NCBI RefSeq assembly: GCF_017726655.1
Contig: NZ_CP072308.1
Span: 2,176,501-2,240,500 of the forward strand
DNA length: 64,000 nucleotides
Origin: Agrobacterium tumefaciens
GTDB taxonomy: Bacteria > Pseudomonadota > Alphaproteobacteria > Rhizobiales > Rhizobiaceae
Direction: 5' to 3'
The number at the start of each line of letters is the position of its first letter. Positions within the stretch are counted from its first letter, which is position 1. Positions 20,201 through 29,416 of this stretch are shown piece after piece. Position numbers and translations under genes: made by a program. Below the pieces are notes generated by a model that saw nothing but the letters and a program-made list of their open reading frames with translations, was not told where the DNA came from and ran no database searches.

Positions 20201-20318
20201 TGGAAAGCCTCAGGGTCAGCAGCGTTTCGAAGCCAAGCCGCCGCGCAAGGAAAAGCCGCTCGATCCGGACTCACCTTTTGCAAAGCTCGCTGCTCTCAAG
20301 GAGCAGCTGAAGAAGTAA
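17220..20318 (+). CDS. SUV3-like ATP-dependent RNA helicase with RG-rich C-terminal tail
   Basis: This 1032-aa protein resembles the mitochondrial SUV3 RNA helicase family. Walker A GPTNTGKT lies at residues 18-25, the Walker B/box II sequence IDEVQLAGD near 100, and the motif VI region QIAGRAGRH near 265. After the helicase core (to about residue 810) comes an Ala/Glu-rich acidic stretch (about 830-905). A tail of about 100 residues rich in Arg, Gly, Asn and Asp follows (about 905-1005), and a conserved-looking basic end. The tail resembles disordered RNA-binding RGG regions. The start is TTG 17220 or ATG 17235. An S4-domain RNA-binding gene follows after 4 bp, suggesting a joint role in RNA metabolism. 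Confidence 0.88.
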   Translation: MNFRPMILSGRGVTAVLGPTNTGKTHYAIERMVAHGSGVIGLPLRLLAREVYTRLVEKVGAPNVALITGEEKIAPPKAKYSVCTVEAMPRETTAAFVAIDEVQLAGDLERGHIFTDRVLHLRGREETLLLGAGTMRPILEKLLPGITVVERPRLSQLFYAGQKKITRLPQRTAIVAFSADEVYAIAELVRRQRGGAAVVLGALSPRTRNAQVGLYQSGDVEYLVATDAIGMGLNLDVDHVAFAQDRKFDGYQFRNLNPGEIGQIAGRAGRHLRDGTFGVTGRVDPFDDELVERIESHQFDSVKVLQWRTKNFDFSSIANLRASLDAAPSIQGLSRALPAIDQQALEYLSRYPEIIDVTTTDARVEKLWEACALPDYRRIAPAQHADLISTLYFDLVKRGTVNEDFMAEQVRRADRTDGEIDTLSARIAQIRTWTYVSNRPGWLADPTHWQEKTREIEDRLSDALHERLTKRFVDRRTSVLMRRLRENAMLEAEISVNGDVFVEGHHVGQLAGFRFTPVPGMEGPDQKAVQGAAQKALALEYEARAARLHASGNGDLALSSDGLVRWLGEPVARLSSGDNIMKPRVILLADDQLSGNARDHALARVERFVNHQIATVLKPLDDISRAEDLQGLAKGLAFQLVENLGVLFRRDVADDVKSLDQDARASMRRYGVRFGAYHVFLPALLKPAPAELVTLLWALKNDGLGKPGYGDLIPVLAAGRTSVVTDASFERMFYKLAGFRFLGKRAVRIDILERLADLIRPLLQWKPGQQPRPEGAYDGRRFTTTTAMLSILGATLDDMEEILKGLGYRADQVTAEEAQAFLASHAGTPAPAAADAAAVEEEGAEGEQEETASEEQASQSEAVAEGEAAAEAPVAEAVSPEVVAAEAAPEGAEAAEPKPVLLWRPGGRNDNQRGDNRRPGNRGQGRGEGAREQGERRGEGRRDNRDGGNREAANRNGDGERKRDGGRPDRGNNRNNDRHDRGERKDRPERNDRGGKPQGQQRFEAKPPRKEKPLDPDSPFAKLAALKEQLKK

Positions 20319-20322
20319 GCCC

Positions 20323-20739
20323 ATGGGTAGCAACGAACAGCCACTGGAAAGCGCGCGTCAGCGTCTCGACAAGTGGCTGTTCTTTGCCCGCATGGCGAAA
20401 TCTCGGTCACTGGCCCAGAACTACATCCAGTCTGGGCATGTGAAGGTCAACGGCTCCCCTATGCGCCAACCGAGCCACATGCTGAAGGCCGGCGACAGGC
20501 TGGAAATCAGCTTCGAGCGGATGGACAGGGTGCTGATCGTCAAAGCCGGCGGAACGCGCCGCGGCCCCTATGAGGAAGCAAGGCTTCTCTACGACGACCA
20601 GACACCGGCTCGACCGCCTTCCGACAGGCTGACGCCGCTTGAACAGGCGATGCGCCTGCCGGGCAGCGGACGCCCCACCAAAAAAGAGCGCCGTGCGCTC
20701 GACAGGTTTCTGTCGGACAGTGACGGCAGCGAAGATTAG
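20323..20739 (+). CDS. S4-domain RNA-binding protein, Hsp15-like
   Basis: This 138-aa protein has an S4 RNA-binding domain at about residues 10-70 (RLDKWLFFARMAKSRSLAQNYI, then GHVKVNG). That is the arrangement of Hsp15 (HslR), which rescues nascent-chain-blocked 50S subunits. The C-terminal half is basic and proline-containing. It follows the SUV3-like helicase by only 4 bp and is almost certainly cotranscribed. The family call is good; the specific function is inferred. Confidence 0.85.
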   Translation: MGSNEQPLESARQRLDKWLFFARMAKSRSLAQNYIQSGHVKVNGSPMRQPSHMLKAGDRLEISFERMDRVLIVKAGGTRRGPYEEARLLYDDQTPARPPSDRLTPLEQAMRLPGSGRPTKKERRALDRFLSDSDGSED

Positions 20740-20897
20740 AATAAACCTCCAAGCCGCACCCGTTTTTCAGAATTGTTTATCCTTGCTATCTGCAAGCAAA
20801 GGCATTACGTCACTTGCGAAATTGCCCTGTCTGAATTCCGGGCGACGGCTTGTGTTCCGAAGCCCAAAGACCCGGCCTGCATATTCTGGAGTTCATC

Positions 20898-21236
20898 ATG
20901 ACATATGTCGTGACCGACAATTGCATCCGCTGCAAATACACCGATTGCGTTGAGGTCTGCCCTGTCGACTGCTTTTACGAGGGCGAAAATTTCCTCGCCA
21001 TCAATCCCGATGAGTGCATCGATTGCGGTGTGTGCGAACCGGAATGTCCTGCCGAGGCTATCAAGCCCGATACGGAGCCGGGTCTCGACAAGTGGCTGAA
21101 GCTCAATGCCGAATATGCGGCCATCTGGCCAAATATCACGGTGAAGCGTGATCCGATGCCGGAAGCCAAGGAAATGGACGGTGTCGAAGGCAAGCTGGAG
21201 CTCTATTTCTCCGCCGAGCCTGGCAAAGGCGATTGA
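20898..21236 (+). CDS. fdxA: 7Fe ferredoxin FdxA
   Basis: This 112-aa ferredoxin has the Cys pattern of Azotobacter FdI-type proteins that bind one 3Fe-4S and one 4Fe-4S cluster: [18 protein letters not shown] near the N-terminus and [12 protein letters not shown] near residue 40. The C-terminal half is the usual extension of this group. It is a cytoplasmic low-potential electron carrier. ATG 20898 has TGGAG just upstream. It stands alone and ends in a strong terminator. Confidence 0.94.
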   Translation: MTYVVTDNCIRCKYTDCVEVCPVDCFYEGENFLAINPDECIDCGVCEPECPAEAIKPDTEPGLDKWLKLNAEYAAIWPNITVKRDPMPEAKEMDGVEGKLELYFSAEPGKGD

Positions 21237-21269
21237 TCCGAGATCGCATCATCCTCTTTCACAAATTCA

Positions 21270-21300
21270 AAAGCCCTCGTTGTACCTTCACGAGGGCTTT
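21270..21300. terminator. bidirectional terminator between fdxA and holA
   Basis: Arms AGCCCTCGT and ACGAGGGCT flank a 9-nt loop, with A-rich sequence on the left and TTTCGTTT on the right. It serves fdxA on the plus strand and the convergent leuS-lptE-holA operon on the minus strand. Confidence 0.88.
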
Positions 21301-21303
21301 CGT

Positions 21304-22341
21304 TTATCCGCCGCGGCCGGATTGCAGCGTGGTGGACAGCAGGGTTAGAAGCGCCACGCTTTCCTCCAGGCTTTGCCGTTGACGGCTTTGCAGGATGGCT
21401 GCCTGCAACCGGTTCATCTCGCGGGCAATCGCCGCTGGCTGCCATGTGCGCAGCGCTCTTTCGATGACCGGTTTCCGGCGGAAATGGATATGACGCCCGA
21501 GGGTCTGCATGACCTGTCCGGCCTGCTGCTTTTTCTCATCCATCTCTGCACGCATCTGATCGAGCAGCTGAAATTGCTTGAGGCACCCCTGCAGCACGAG
21601 GAAGATCGGCGTTTTTGAGGAAATGATCTTCTGGGTGGCGTGGAAAAAGGCGTTCCTGTCGCCCTTGAGGATGGCATCCACGGCGTCGTCGGCGGAAACC
21701 GTGCTGGCATCGCCGATAATGGCCATCACGTCATCCTCTTCGATCACCTCGGCGCCACGGCAATAGAGGGCAAGCTTGCGGATTTCATTGCGCGACGCGA
21801 TACGGTCGCCGCCGAGTTGCTCGATTAGCCTCTGTCGAGCAGCGGGTGCGATGCGCAGATGATCTGCGGAGAGTTCCTGATCGATCAGCGCATTCAGCGA
21901 GCGGGCGTCATCGGCGTAACAGGGGATCGCGGCAATCGAGCGTGCCGGCTCGGCGATCTTGCGCAGGCCGGTACCCTTTTTCACGTCACCTGCTTCGATG
22001 ATCAGGAAGCTCGATTCCAGTGGCGTTTCCGCCAGGATCTGGAGGGCATCCACGAGTGCCTTTTCGGCTGACGCGCCTTTAACCCACACGAGTTTTTCGC
22101 CGCCGAAAAGACCAATGGCGTTCACCTCATCCAGCAGACGCCCCGGGTCGCCCTGCAGATCGGATGCAGTCAGTTTCAGTGAGGCAAAAGCATCGTCGGG
22201 ATCGACACCCGTCTTTTTGGCGATGACGCCTGCCCGCTCCGAAACAAGACCACGATCCGGCCCGTAGAGGACGAAAACGCGAAAGCGCTCCGCCGGGTTC
22301 TCGGCGAAGCGCTCGAATTCATGGGACTTTATCTCCGCCAC
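21304..22341 (-). CDS. holA: DNA polymerase III delta subunit
   Basis: This 345-aa protein matches the clamp-loader delta subunit, which opens the beta sliding clamp. It shows the family order: VLYGPDRGLVSERA in domain I, a leucine-rich middle, and the C-terminal helical collar domain. The start codon is GTG at 22341. It follows lptE by 11 bp and is the last gene of leuS-lptE-holA, an order common in Gram-negative bacteria, which strengthens the call. Confidence 0.9.
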   Translation of the reverse strand: MAEIKSHEFERFAENPAERFRVFVLYGPDRGLVSERAGVIAKKTGVDPDDAFASLKLTASDLQGDPGRLLDEVNAIGLFGGEKLVWVKGASAEKALVDALQILAETPLESSFLIIEAGDVKKGTGLRKIAEPARSIAAIPCYADDARSLNALIDQELSADHLRIAPAARQRLIEQLGGDRIASRNEIRKLALYCRGAEVIEEDDVMAIIGDASTVSADDAVDAILKGDRNAFFHATQKIISSKTPIFLVLQGCLKQFQLLDQMRAEMDEKKQQAGQVMQTLGRHIHFRRKPVIERALRTWQPAAIAREMNRLQAAILQSRQRQSLEESVALLTLLSTTLQSGRGG

Positions 22342-22352
22342 GGCCGCCGCTC

Positions 22353-22901
22353 TCAGCGGCCGAGCGTGGCGGCGACATCGGTGCGGATGATCTCGGCCAG
22401 CTCGCGGGCCGCACGGTTCTCGGCGTCGCGGATCGCCCTGATCTTGGCGAATTCCTGCTGCGGCAGATCCACCTGCGCGGTGACGCTGCGGCGCGCTGAA
22501 CGCAGAATCTGACCGTCGGATACGCGCGTCAGCACATATTGACCGGCCATCACGACACGACCGGGGTACGGCCCGTCGTAATTGTTGTTTGTGCGCGTCG
22601 TCAGGTCGTAATTCTGCACTTCGGTCGAGCTGGCGCTCGAGCTGACGCCGATCTTGAGGGTATATTGAGCCGTCGCAGGCTCGCCTGCACCTCCAGCCAT
22701 CAGGAAGATCAACTGGTTACGGACTTCCTGCCCGGCACGTCCGCCTATCTGCGCAATGCTGACTGCTGCCAGTCTTTCTTTTGTTCCGGAAGCTTCGCCA
22801 TAAAGCGGGCGTACCTGGCAGCCCGCCAGAAGACCAGCCATCATCACGACGGAAATTGCTGCCGCGACGCGGCTCCATCTCGAAAAAACGTCAGACAACA
22901 A
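22353..22901 (-). CDS. lptE: LPS-assembly lipoprotein LptE
   Basis: This 182-aa protein has a lipoprotein signal ending in LLAGC (Cys28 acylated). It belongs to the LptE family, which plugs the LptD barrel and helps insert LPS into the outer membrane. The sequence after the Cys (VRPLYGE) is typical. Its start overlaps the leuS stop by 11 bp and holA follows, so the three are translationally close-coupled. Confidence 0.88.
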   Translation of the reverse strand: MLSDVFSRWSRVAAAISVVMMAGLLAGCQVRPLYGEASGTKERLAAVSIAQIGGRAGQEVRNQLIFLMAGGAGEPATAQYTLKIGVSSSASSTEVQNYDLTTRTNNNYDGPYPGRVVMAGQYVLTRVSDGQILRSARRSVTAQVDLPQQEFAKIRAIRDAENRAARELAEIIRTDVAATLGR

Positions 22902-25521
22902 TGTTCACAATCCTCTGCGGAACCACGATGACTTTCTTGGGCTCGCCGCCGGCAAGAAGAGATTTGACGGCATCCAGAGCAAGGGCAGCCGCGCGGACCG
23001 CATCTTGATCCGCATCGCGCGCGATTGTCAATTCGCCGCGCTTCTTGCCATTGACCTGCACGGGCATGACCACGTCGTTTTCTTCCACCAGCGAAGGCAC
23101 GAAGGTCGGCCATGGCGTCTCAGCCACCAGACCCTCGTTGCCCAGTGCCGCCCAGCATTCTTCGGCGAGATGTGGCGTCATCGGGGCGATGATGCGGATC
23201 AGGATTTCAACGGCGTCACGCGCTGCCGCCTTTGCGTCGTTGGACTTGCCGCCCGAAGCAACGTCGGCCAGAGGGCCGGCCAGCGCGTTGACGAGTTCGT
23301 AAATGCGCGCAATTGCCTTGTTGAAGGCGAGCTTGTCCAGATCCTCCTGAACCGCCTTCAGCGTCTTGTGAGCGGCCTTTGAGGCAGCAAGACCTTCACC
23401 GTCGGTCGCGGGCTTCGGCTCGACCGTCTTGAGCTCGTCGGCAGCTTCACCGATGATGCGCCAGACGCGCTGGACGAAGCGGTTTGCGCCCTCAACGCCC
23501 GATTCGGACCAGATCACATCGCGATCCGGCGGCGAGTCCGACAGCACGAAGAAGCGCGCGGTATCCGCGCCATAGGAGGCGATGATATCGTCGGGATCGA
23601 CCACGTTCTTCTTCGACTTCGACATCTTCTCGATAGAGCCGATCTTCACCTCTTCGCCGGAGGAAAGCAGGAAGGCGCGGCGCGTGCCGTCCGTTTCCTC
23701 AATCCGCAGGTCCGCCGGCGGCACCCATTCTCGCGCCGTGCCTTCACCGCGGCTGTAGGTCTCGTGGACTACCATGCCCTGGGTGAACAGGCCCTTGAAG
23801 GGTTCTTTCACATCCACATGACCGGTCTCGCGCATGGCGCGGGTGAAGAAGCGCGAATAGAGCAGGTGCAGGATCGCGTGCTCGATGCCGCCGATATACT
23901 GATCCACCGGCAGCCAGTGATTGGCAACCTTCGGATCGGTCGGTGCATCTTCCCAGGGTGCCGTGAAGCGCGTGTAATACCAGCTGGAGTCGACGAAGGT
24001 GTCCATCGTGTCGGTTTCGCGACGCGCGTCATGGCCACATTGCGGGCAGGAGACGTGACGCCAGGTCGGGTGCCGGTCCAGCGGGTTGCCTGGCACGTCG
24101 AACGTCACGTCGTCGGGCAGCTTCACGGGCAGGTCCTTTTTTGGAACCGGCACGACGCCGCAGACTTCGCAATGGATGACCGGGATCGGGCATCCCCAGT
24201 AACGCTGGCGGGAAATGCCCCAGTCGCGCAGGCGGAAGTTGACCTTGCGCTCGGCCTGGGGTGCGTTGCCGAGCGTTTGCGCCGACAGCTTCTGCACGAC
24301 CGCCTCGAAGGCATCCGTCGTTTTCATGCCATTCAGGAAGCCGGAATTGATCATGACGCCGTCGTCGGTGTAGGCGGTGTCATCGACCGTGAAGCTTTCC
24401 GCATCCGGGCCTTCGGGGGCGACGACAGCCACGACCGGCAGGCCGTATTTGCGCGCAAAGTCGAGGTCGCGCTGGTCGCCGGAGGGGCAGCCGAAAATCG
24501 CGCCGGTACCGTAATCCATCAACACGAAGTTGGCGACATAGACCGGCAGTTCCCAGGTCGGATCCAGCGGATGCACAACCTTGACGCCGGTATCGATGCC
24601 CTTCTTTTCAGCCGTTTCCAACGCTGCCAGAGACGTGCCATGGCGGCGGCATTCATCACAGAATTCGGCGATGGCGGGATTTTTTTCCGACAGCTCTTTC
24701 GCCAGCGGGTGGTCGGCGGCAATGGCCAGGAAGGAAGCGCCGAACAGTGTGTCGGGACGTGTGGTGTAAACCGTGATGTCAGAAAAGCCTTCCGGTGCCG
24801 TGTCGGCAACGGTCTGCCAGCGCAGCGACAGGCCTTCGGAACGGCCGATCCAGTTCTTCTGCATCAGGCGCACTTTTTCCGGCCACTGATCCAGCGTGTC
24901 CAGCTCATCCAGCAGGTCCTGGCTGAAATCGGTGATGCGGAAGAACCATTGCGTCAGTTCGCGCTGTTCGACCAGCGCGCCGGAGCGCCAGCCGCGGCCA
25001 TCGATGACCTGCTCGTTGGCCAAAACGGTATGGTCGACCGGGTCCCAGTTGACCTTCGACTGCTTGCGGTAGACCAGCCCCTTTTCCATGAAGTCGACGA
25101 ACAGCGCCTGCTGGCGATGATAATATTCCACATCGCATGTGGCGAATTCGCGGGTCCAGTCCAAGGACAGGCCCATGGATTTCAGCTGTCCGCGCATGGT
25201 GGCGATGTTCTGGTAGGTCCAGTCCTTGGGATGGACCTTGTTCTGCATGGCCGCATTTTCGGCGGGCATGCCGAAAGCGTCCCAGCCCATCGGGTGCAGC
25301 ACGTTGAAGCCGCGGGCGCGCTTGTAACGGGCGACGACGTCACCCATGGCATAGTTGCGGACATGGCCCATGTGGATGCGACCCGACGGATAGGGAAACA
25401 TCTCTAGAACGTAATATTTCTCACGCGGATCGCTGTTGTCTGTCACGAAGACCTTGTCTTCGTTCCATTTCTGCTGCCAGCGCGGCTCGGCGTCGCGAGG
25501 ATTGTAACGTTCGATGGCCAT
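22891..25521 (-). CDS. leuS: leucyl-tRNA synthetase
   Basis: This 876-aa class I synthetase attaches leucine to tRNA-Leu. The HIGH motif appears as [12 protein letters not shown] near residue 50. The editing (CP1) domain, about 220-420, includes [12 protein letters not shown]. The KMSKS motif appears as [14 protein letters not shown] near residue 630. Length is normal. It is the first gene of the leuS-lptE-holA operon and divergent from a YggS-type gene. Confidence 0.98.
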   Translation of the reverse strand: MAIERYNPRDAEPRWQQKWNEDKVFVTDNSDPREKYYVLEMFPYPSGRIHMGHVRNYAMGDVVARYKRARGFNVLHPMGWDAFGMPAENAAMQNKVHPKDWTYQNIATMRGQLKSMGLSLDWTREFATCDVEYYHRQQALFVDFMEKGLVYRKQSKVNWDPVDHTVLANEQVIDGRGWRSGALVEQRELTQWFFRITDFSQDLLDELDTLDQWPEKVRLMQKNWIGRSEGLSLRWQTVADTAPEGFSDITVYTTRPDTLFGASFLAIAADHPLAKELSEKNPAIAEFCDECRRHGTSLAALETAEKKGIDTGVKVVHPLDPTWELPVYVANFVLMDYGTGAIFGCPSGDQRDLDFARKYGLPVVAVVAPEGPDAESFTVDDTAYTDDGVMINSGFLNGMKTTDAFEAVVQKLSAQTLGNAPQAERKVNFRLRDWGISRQRYWGCPIPVIHCEVCGVVPVPKKDLPVKLPDDVTFDVPGNPLDRHPTWRHVSCPQCGHDARRETDTMDTFVDSSWYYTRFTAPWEDAPTDPKVANHWLPVDQYIGGIEHAILHLLYSRFFTRAMRETGHVDVKEPFKGLFTQGMVVHETYSRGEGTAREWVPPADLRIEETDGTRRAFLLSSGEEVKIGSIEKMSKSKKNVVDPDDIIASYGADTARFFVLSDSPPDRDVIWSESGVEGANRFVQRVWRIIGEAADELKTVEPKPATDGEGLAASKAAHKTLKAVQEDLDKLAFNKAIARIYELVNALAGPLADVASGGKSNDAKAAARDAVEILIRIIAPMTPHLAEECWAALGNEGLVAETPWPTFVPSLVEENDVVMPVQVNGKKRGELTIARDADQDAVRAAALALDAVKSLLAGGEPKKVIVVPQRIVNIVV

Positions 25522-25711
25522 TGTCTAAAATTCCGGGTATCGAGGGGAAAAATGTGCGCTGACCTTCACCATGAAACGACCGGGGCGTCAAGTTTGGCGG
25601 GGCGTTCGGTAGTGTAATCTTGGCCAGCGTGCCTCAAATGGTGCTAAAGCCGCTTGGCATCAAGGGATTCGGCGTCTAGTTAGCGGTTCGAACGTTTAAA
25701 AAGGTCCTGTG

Positions 25712-26371
25712 ATGGAAATCGAAGCTCGTCTTGAGGATGTCAGGCAGCGTATCGCGCATGTGGCGGAAAAATCGGGCCGCAGGCCTGGGGATGTCACCCT
25801 GGTCGCCGTCTCCAAAACATTTGATGCGGAAGCGATCCAGCCGGTCATCGATGCGGGTCAGCGTGTCTTCGGCGAAAACCGTGTTCAGGAAGCGCAGGGC
25901 AAATGGCCGGCGCTGAAAGAAAAGACGCCCGGCATTGAGCTGCACCTGATCGGGCCGCTGCAATCCAACAAGGCTGCCGACGCCGTGGCGCTTTTCGATG
26001 TCGTGCAAAGCGTCGATCGTGAGAAGATAGCGCGTGTGCTTGCTGAAGAATGCGAAAAGCAGGCTCGCAGTCTGCGGTTTTACGTTCAGGTCAACACCGG
26101 GCTGGAACCGCAGAAAGCGGGCATCGATCCACGCGAAACCCTTGCCTTCGTGACACTCTGCCGGGATGAACTTAAGCTGCCGGTCGAGGGGCTGATGTGT
26201 ATCCCTCCGGCGGAGGAAAACCCGGGCCCGCATTTTGCGCTCCTCGCAAAGCTTGCAAGGGAATGCGGCCTCAAGAAGCTTTCGATGGGCATGTCCGGCG
26301 ATTTCGAAACGGCCGTGGAATTCGGTGCGACCAGCGTACGCGTGGGCTCGGCGATTTTTGGCGCGCGATAG
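25712..26371 (+). CDS. YggS/PLPBP-family pyridoxal phosphate homeostasis protein
   Basis: This 219-aa PLP-binding protein with the alanine-racemase-like barrel but no known catalytic activity helps keep PLP and amino-acid pools balanced. The PLP lysine is in LVAVSKTFD (near residue 35). Other family segments are FGENRVQEA, LHLIGPLQSNKA and the C-terminal SMGMSGDFETAVEFGATSVRVGSAIFG. ATG 25712 was preferred over the GTG one codon earlier because AAAGG is well spaced. Confidence 0.93.
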   Translation: MEIEARLEDVRQRIAHVAEKSGRRPGDVTLVAVSKTFDAEAIQPVIDAGQRVFGENRVQEAQGKWPALKEKTPGIELHLIGPLQSNKAADAVALFDVVQSVDREKIARVLAEECEKQARSLRFYVQVNTGLEPQKAGIDPRETLAFVTLCRDELKLPVEGLMCIPPAEENPGPHFALLAKLARECGLKKLSMGMSGDFETAVEFGATSVRVGSAIFGAR

Positions 26372-26380
26372 GCTATAGGC

Positions 26381-26408
26381 AAAAAACCCGGCACTGAGCC
26401 GGGTTTTT
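26381..26408. terminator. bidirectional terminator between yggS-like gene and trcR
   Basis: AAAAAACCCGGC, a 5-nt loop and GCCGGGTTTTT form a symmetrical hairpin usable by the YggS-type gene (plus) and the convergent trcR (minus). Confidence 0.93.
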
Positions 26409-26428
26409 CAAGCATTCGACAACGTCGA

Positions 26429-27130
26429 TCAGTACTGATCGTCCTCGTCTTCATCCTTCTGCGTGGACTTCAGCGACGACAGCTTCTTGAAGACGGCATC
26501 GGCGTCGATCTGGTCGTCTTCCTCACGCTGGAAGTTGTAATCGAGACCTTCCGTCGCGGTCGCCGGCTGCAGCGTGTTATCCAGTTCCTCCGCAGTCGGC
26601 AGCGGACGGCCGCGGGAGGCGCGCTCGACTTCGAGGTCGAGATCGATCTGGCTGCAGAGGCCGAGGGTGACCGGGTCCATCGGCGTCAGGTTGGCCGAGT
26701 TCCAGTGCGTGCGGTCGCGGATCTGCTCGATGGTCGACTTCGTGGTGCCGACGAGACGCGAAATCTGCGCATCCTTCAGTTCCGGGTGGTTGCGAACTAG
26801 CCAGAGAATGGCGTTCGGACGATCCTGACGCTTAGAAACCGGCGTATAACGCGGGCCGCGACGCTTGGATTCCGGAACGCGAACCTTCGGCTCGGAAAGT
26901 TTGAGCTTATGGTTCGGGTTGCCTTCGGCGCGGGCGATCTCATCGCGGGAAAGCTGTCCGGTGGCAATCGGGTCGAGGCCCTTGATGCCCTGCGCGGCTT
27001 CACCGTCGGCAATTGCCTTGACTTCAAGCGGATGCAGTTTGCAGAACGTGGCGATCTGATCGAACGACAGCGCGGTGTTGTCAACCAGCCATACAGCCGT
27101 TGCCTTTGGCATGAGCAATTGTTGAGCCAT
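26429..27130 (-). CDS. trcR: TrcR (DUF1013) cell-cycle transcriptional regulator family
   Basis: This 233-aa protein matches the DUF1013/TrcR family, found widely in alphaproteobacteria and linked to RNA polymerase and cell-cycle transcription. A helix-turn-helix-like segment lies near residues 100-140 (ILWLVRNHPELKDAQISRLVGTT region). The C-terminus is acidic, ending in a run of Asp/Glu. ATG 27130 has AAGGAC upstream; a longer frame to 27277 would intrude into the acs promoter. It is divergent from acs. Confidence 0.82.
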   Translation of the reverse strand: MAQQLLMPKATAVWLVDNTALSFDQIATFCKLHPLEVKAIADGEAAQGIKGLDPIATGQLSRDEIARAEGNPNHKLKLSEPKVRVPESKRRGPRYTPVSKRQDRPNAILWLVRNHPELKDAQISRLVGTTKSTIEQIRDRTHWNSANLTPMDPVTLGLCSQIDLDLEVERASRGRPLPTAEELDNTLQPATATEGLDYNFQREEDDQIDADAVFKKLSSLKSTQKDEDEDDQY

Positions 27131-27226
27131 AGATACAGTCCTTCTGTCCGTCCGCGCCGGTGTCGCGGGCGTGGTATCAACCACTGATTTCCGGGATATT
27201 GCCGCTCTATAACCGGATTGCATCAT

Positions 27227-27279
27227 AATTGCAATTCTTTGCGAAACAAATGACCTTTGTCTAATTGCCGTGCGCAATT
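27227..27279. promoter_or_regulatory. TTGC-centred palindromes in the trcR/acs promoter
   Basis: AATTGCAATT (27227-27236), TTTGCGAAA (27238-27246) and AATTGC-N5-GCAATT (27263-27279) cluster 80-135 bp upstream of acs. The TTTGCAAA-like core recalls sites of ScfR/RamB-family regulators of acetate and propionate genes, but no such regulator is encoded here. This is a possible operator, by inference only. Confidence 0.4.
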
Positions 27280-27360
27280 GACCTGCTATGAATTCAACAC
27301 ATGCCTGAGGTGGGAGTCTCGGGCCGCGTCAGAAGCCATACCCGGTTCCAGGAGGAGTTC

Positions 27361-29313
27361 ATGTCTGCCAAAATCTACCCGGTGCTCAAGTCGGCGAAAG
27401 CCCGCACGCTCATCGACAATGAGCGTTACCAGAAATGGTACCAGGAGAGCGTCGAGGATCCGGAAAAATTCTGGGACAAGCACGGTCGGCGGATCGACTG
27501 GTTCAAGCCCTATACAAAGGTCAAGAACACGTCCTTCAGGGGGCGGGTGCCGATCAAGTGGTTCGAGGATGGCCTGACCAACGTCTCCTACAACTGTATC
27601 GACAGGCATCTGAAGACCCATGGCGAGCGTACGGCGATCATCTGGGAAGGCGACAATCCCTATATCGACAAGAAGATCACCTATAACCAGCTCTACGACT
27701 ATGTCTGCCGTCTGGCGAACGTGCTGAAGAAGCACGGCGTGAAGAAGGGTGACCGCGTCACCATCTATATGCCGATGATCCCCGAAGCGGCTTACGCGAT
27801 GCTTGCCTGCGCGCGCATCGGCGCCGTGCATTCCGTCGTCTTTGGCGGCTTCTCGCCCGAAGCGCTGGCCGGCCGTATCGTTGACTGCGAATCGACCTTC
27901 GTCATCACCTGCGATGAAGGCGTGCGCGGAGGCAAGCCGATCCCGCTCAAGGAAAACACCGACAAGGCGATCGATATCGCCGCCAAGCAATATGTCATCG
28001 TCAACAAAGTTCTCGTTGTGCGGCGTACCGGCGGCAAGACCGGTTGGGCGCCTGGCCGCGACATCTGGTACCATCAGGAAATCGCGACCGTGAAGCCGGA
28101 TTGCCCGCCTGTGAAGATGCGCGCGGAAGACCCGCTGTTCATCCTCTACACGTCGGGTTCCACCGGCAAGCCAAAGGGCGTGCTGCACACCACGGGCGGC
28201 TATCTCGTCTATACGTCGATGACGCATGAATATGTCTTCGATTACAAGGACGGTGAGGTGTACTGGTGTACCGCCGATGTCGGCTGGGTCACCGGCCATT
28301 CCTATATAGTTTACGGGCCGCTTGCGAATTGCGCGACGACACTGATGTTCGAAGGCGTTCCGAACTTCCCGGATCAGGGCCGCTTCTGGGAAGTCATCGA
28401 CAAACACAAGGTCAACATCTTCTATACGGCGCCGACAGCGCTGAGATCGCTGATGGGCGCAGGCGACCAGTTCGTCACGCGTTCCTCGCGCAGCAGCCTG
28501 CGGCTGCTCGGCACCGTGGGTGAGCCCATCAATCCGGAAGCATGGGAGTGGTATTACCATGTGGTCGGCGAGGACAAGAGCCCGATCGTCGACACCTGGT
28601 GGCAGACGGAAACCGGCGGTATTCTCATCTCGCCGCTGCCGGGCGCGACCGATCTGAAACCCGGCTCGGCGACGCGGCCGTTCTTCGGTGTGCAGCCGCA
28701 ACTGGTTGATGCCGAAGGCAATGTGCTGGAAGGGCCGGCGGACGGCAACCTCTGCATCATCGACAGCTGGCCGGGCCAGTCGCGCTCCGTCTATGGCGAT
28801 CATCAGCGCTTCATCGACACCTACTTCTCCACCTATAAGGGCAAGTATTTCACCGGTGACGGCTGCCGGCGCGATGAGGACGGTTATTACTGGATCACCG
28901 GCCGCGTGGATGACGTTCTGAACGTTTCCGGTCATCGCCTCGGTACGGCCGAGGTGGAATCGGCGCTGGTGTCGCATCATCAGGTTTCGGAAGCGGCGGT
29001 TGTCGGTTATCCGCATCCGATCAAGGGGCAGGGCATTTATTGTTACGTCACGCTGATGGCGGGCCAGAACGGCGACTATGCGTTGCGCGAAGAGCTGGTA
29101 AAGCACGTGCGCAACGAGATCGGGCCGGTTGCGACACCCGACAAGATCCAGTTTGCGCCCGGCCTGCCCAAGACCCGTTCCGGCAAGATCATGCGGCGTA
29201 TCCTGCGCAAGATCGCCGAGGATGATTTCGGGGCGCTCGGAGATACTTCGACGCTCGCCGATCCGGCCGTTGTCGATGACCTCATCGCCAACCGACAGAA
29301 CCGCACAGCGTGA
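27361..29313 (+). CDS. acs: acetyl-CoA synthetase
   Basis: This 650-aa AMP-forming ligase makes acetyl-CoA from acetate, ATP and CoA. The AMP-binding P-loop is [12 protein letters not shown] (near residue 262). The adenylate motif is WWQTETGG, the hinge is [15 protein letters not shown], and the C-terminal [12 protein letters not shown] holds the catalytic lysine that is a target of acetylation. ATG 27361 has AGGAGG just upstream. It is monocistronic. Confidence 0.97.
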   Translation: MSAKIYPVLKSAKARTLIDNERYQKWYQESVEDPEKFWDKHGRRIDWFKPYTKVKNTSFRGRVPIKWFEDGLTNVSYNCIDRHLKTHGERTAIIWEGDNPYIDKKITYNQLYDYVCRLANVLKKHGVKKGDRVTIYMPMIPEAAYAMLACARIGAVHSVVFGGFSPEALAGRIVDCESTFVITCDEGVRGGKPIPLKENTDKAIDIAAKQYVIVNKVLVVRRTGGKTGWAPGRDIWYHQEIATVKPDCPPVKMRAEDPLFILYTSGSTGKPKGVLHTTGGYLVYTSMTHEYVFDYKDGEVYWCTADVGWVTGHSYIVYGPLANCATTLMFEGVPNFPDQGRFWEVIDKHKVNIFYTAPTALRSLMGAGDQFVTRSSRSSLRLLGTVGEPINPEAWEWYYHVVGEDKSPIVDTWWQTETGGILISPLPGATDLKPGSATRPFFGVQPQLVDAEGNVLEGPADGNLCIIDSWPGQSRSVYGDHQRFIDTYFSTYKGKYFTGDGCRRDEDGYYWITGRVDDVLNVSGHRLGTAEVESALVSHHQVSEAAVVGYPHPIKGQGIYCYVTLMAGQNGDYALREELVKHVRNEIGPVATPDKIQFAPGLPKTRSGKIMRRILRKIAEDDFGALGDTSTLADPAVVDDLIANRQNRTA

Positions 29314-29368
29314 TTTTGAGAAAAGGCTGCTTCGGCAGTCTTTTTTGATCGGCTTTCGACAAACAAAA

Positions 29369-29395
29369 ACACCCGGAGGCGGAACCTCCGGGTGT
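29369..29395. terminator. bidirectional terminator between acs and dctP
   Basis: An 11-bp perfect stem (ACACCCGGAGG / CCTCCGGGTGT) has a 5-nt loop. The minus strand has the better T run, so it mainly ends the TRAP transporter operon; the plus strand has CTTTAA. Confidence 0.88.
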
Positions 29396-29416
29396 CTTTA
29401 ACCTATGCAGTTGGGA

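Noticed and set aside
23764..25407. 547-codon plus-strand frame opposite leuS
   Set aside because: Antisense to LeuS with all its motifs intact; no family features.
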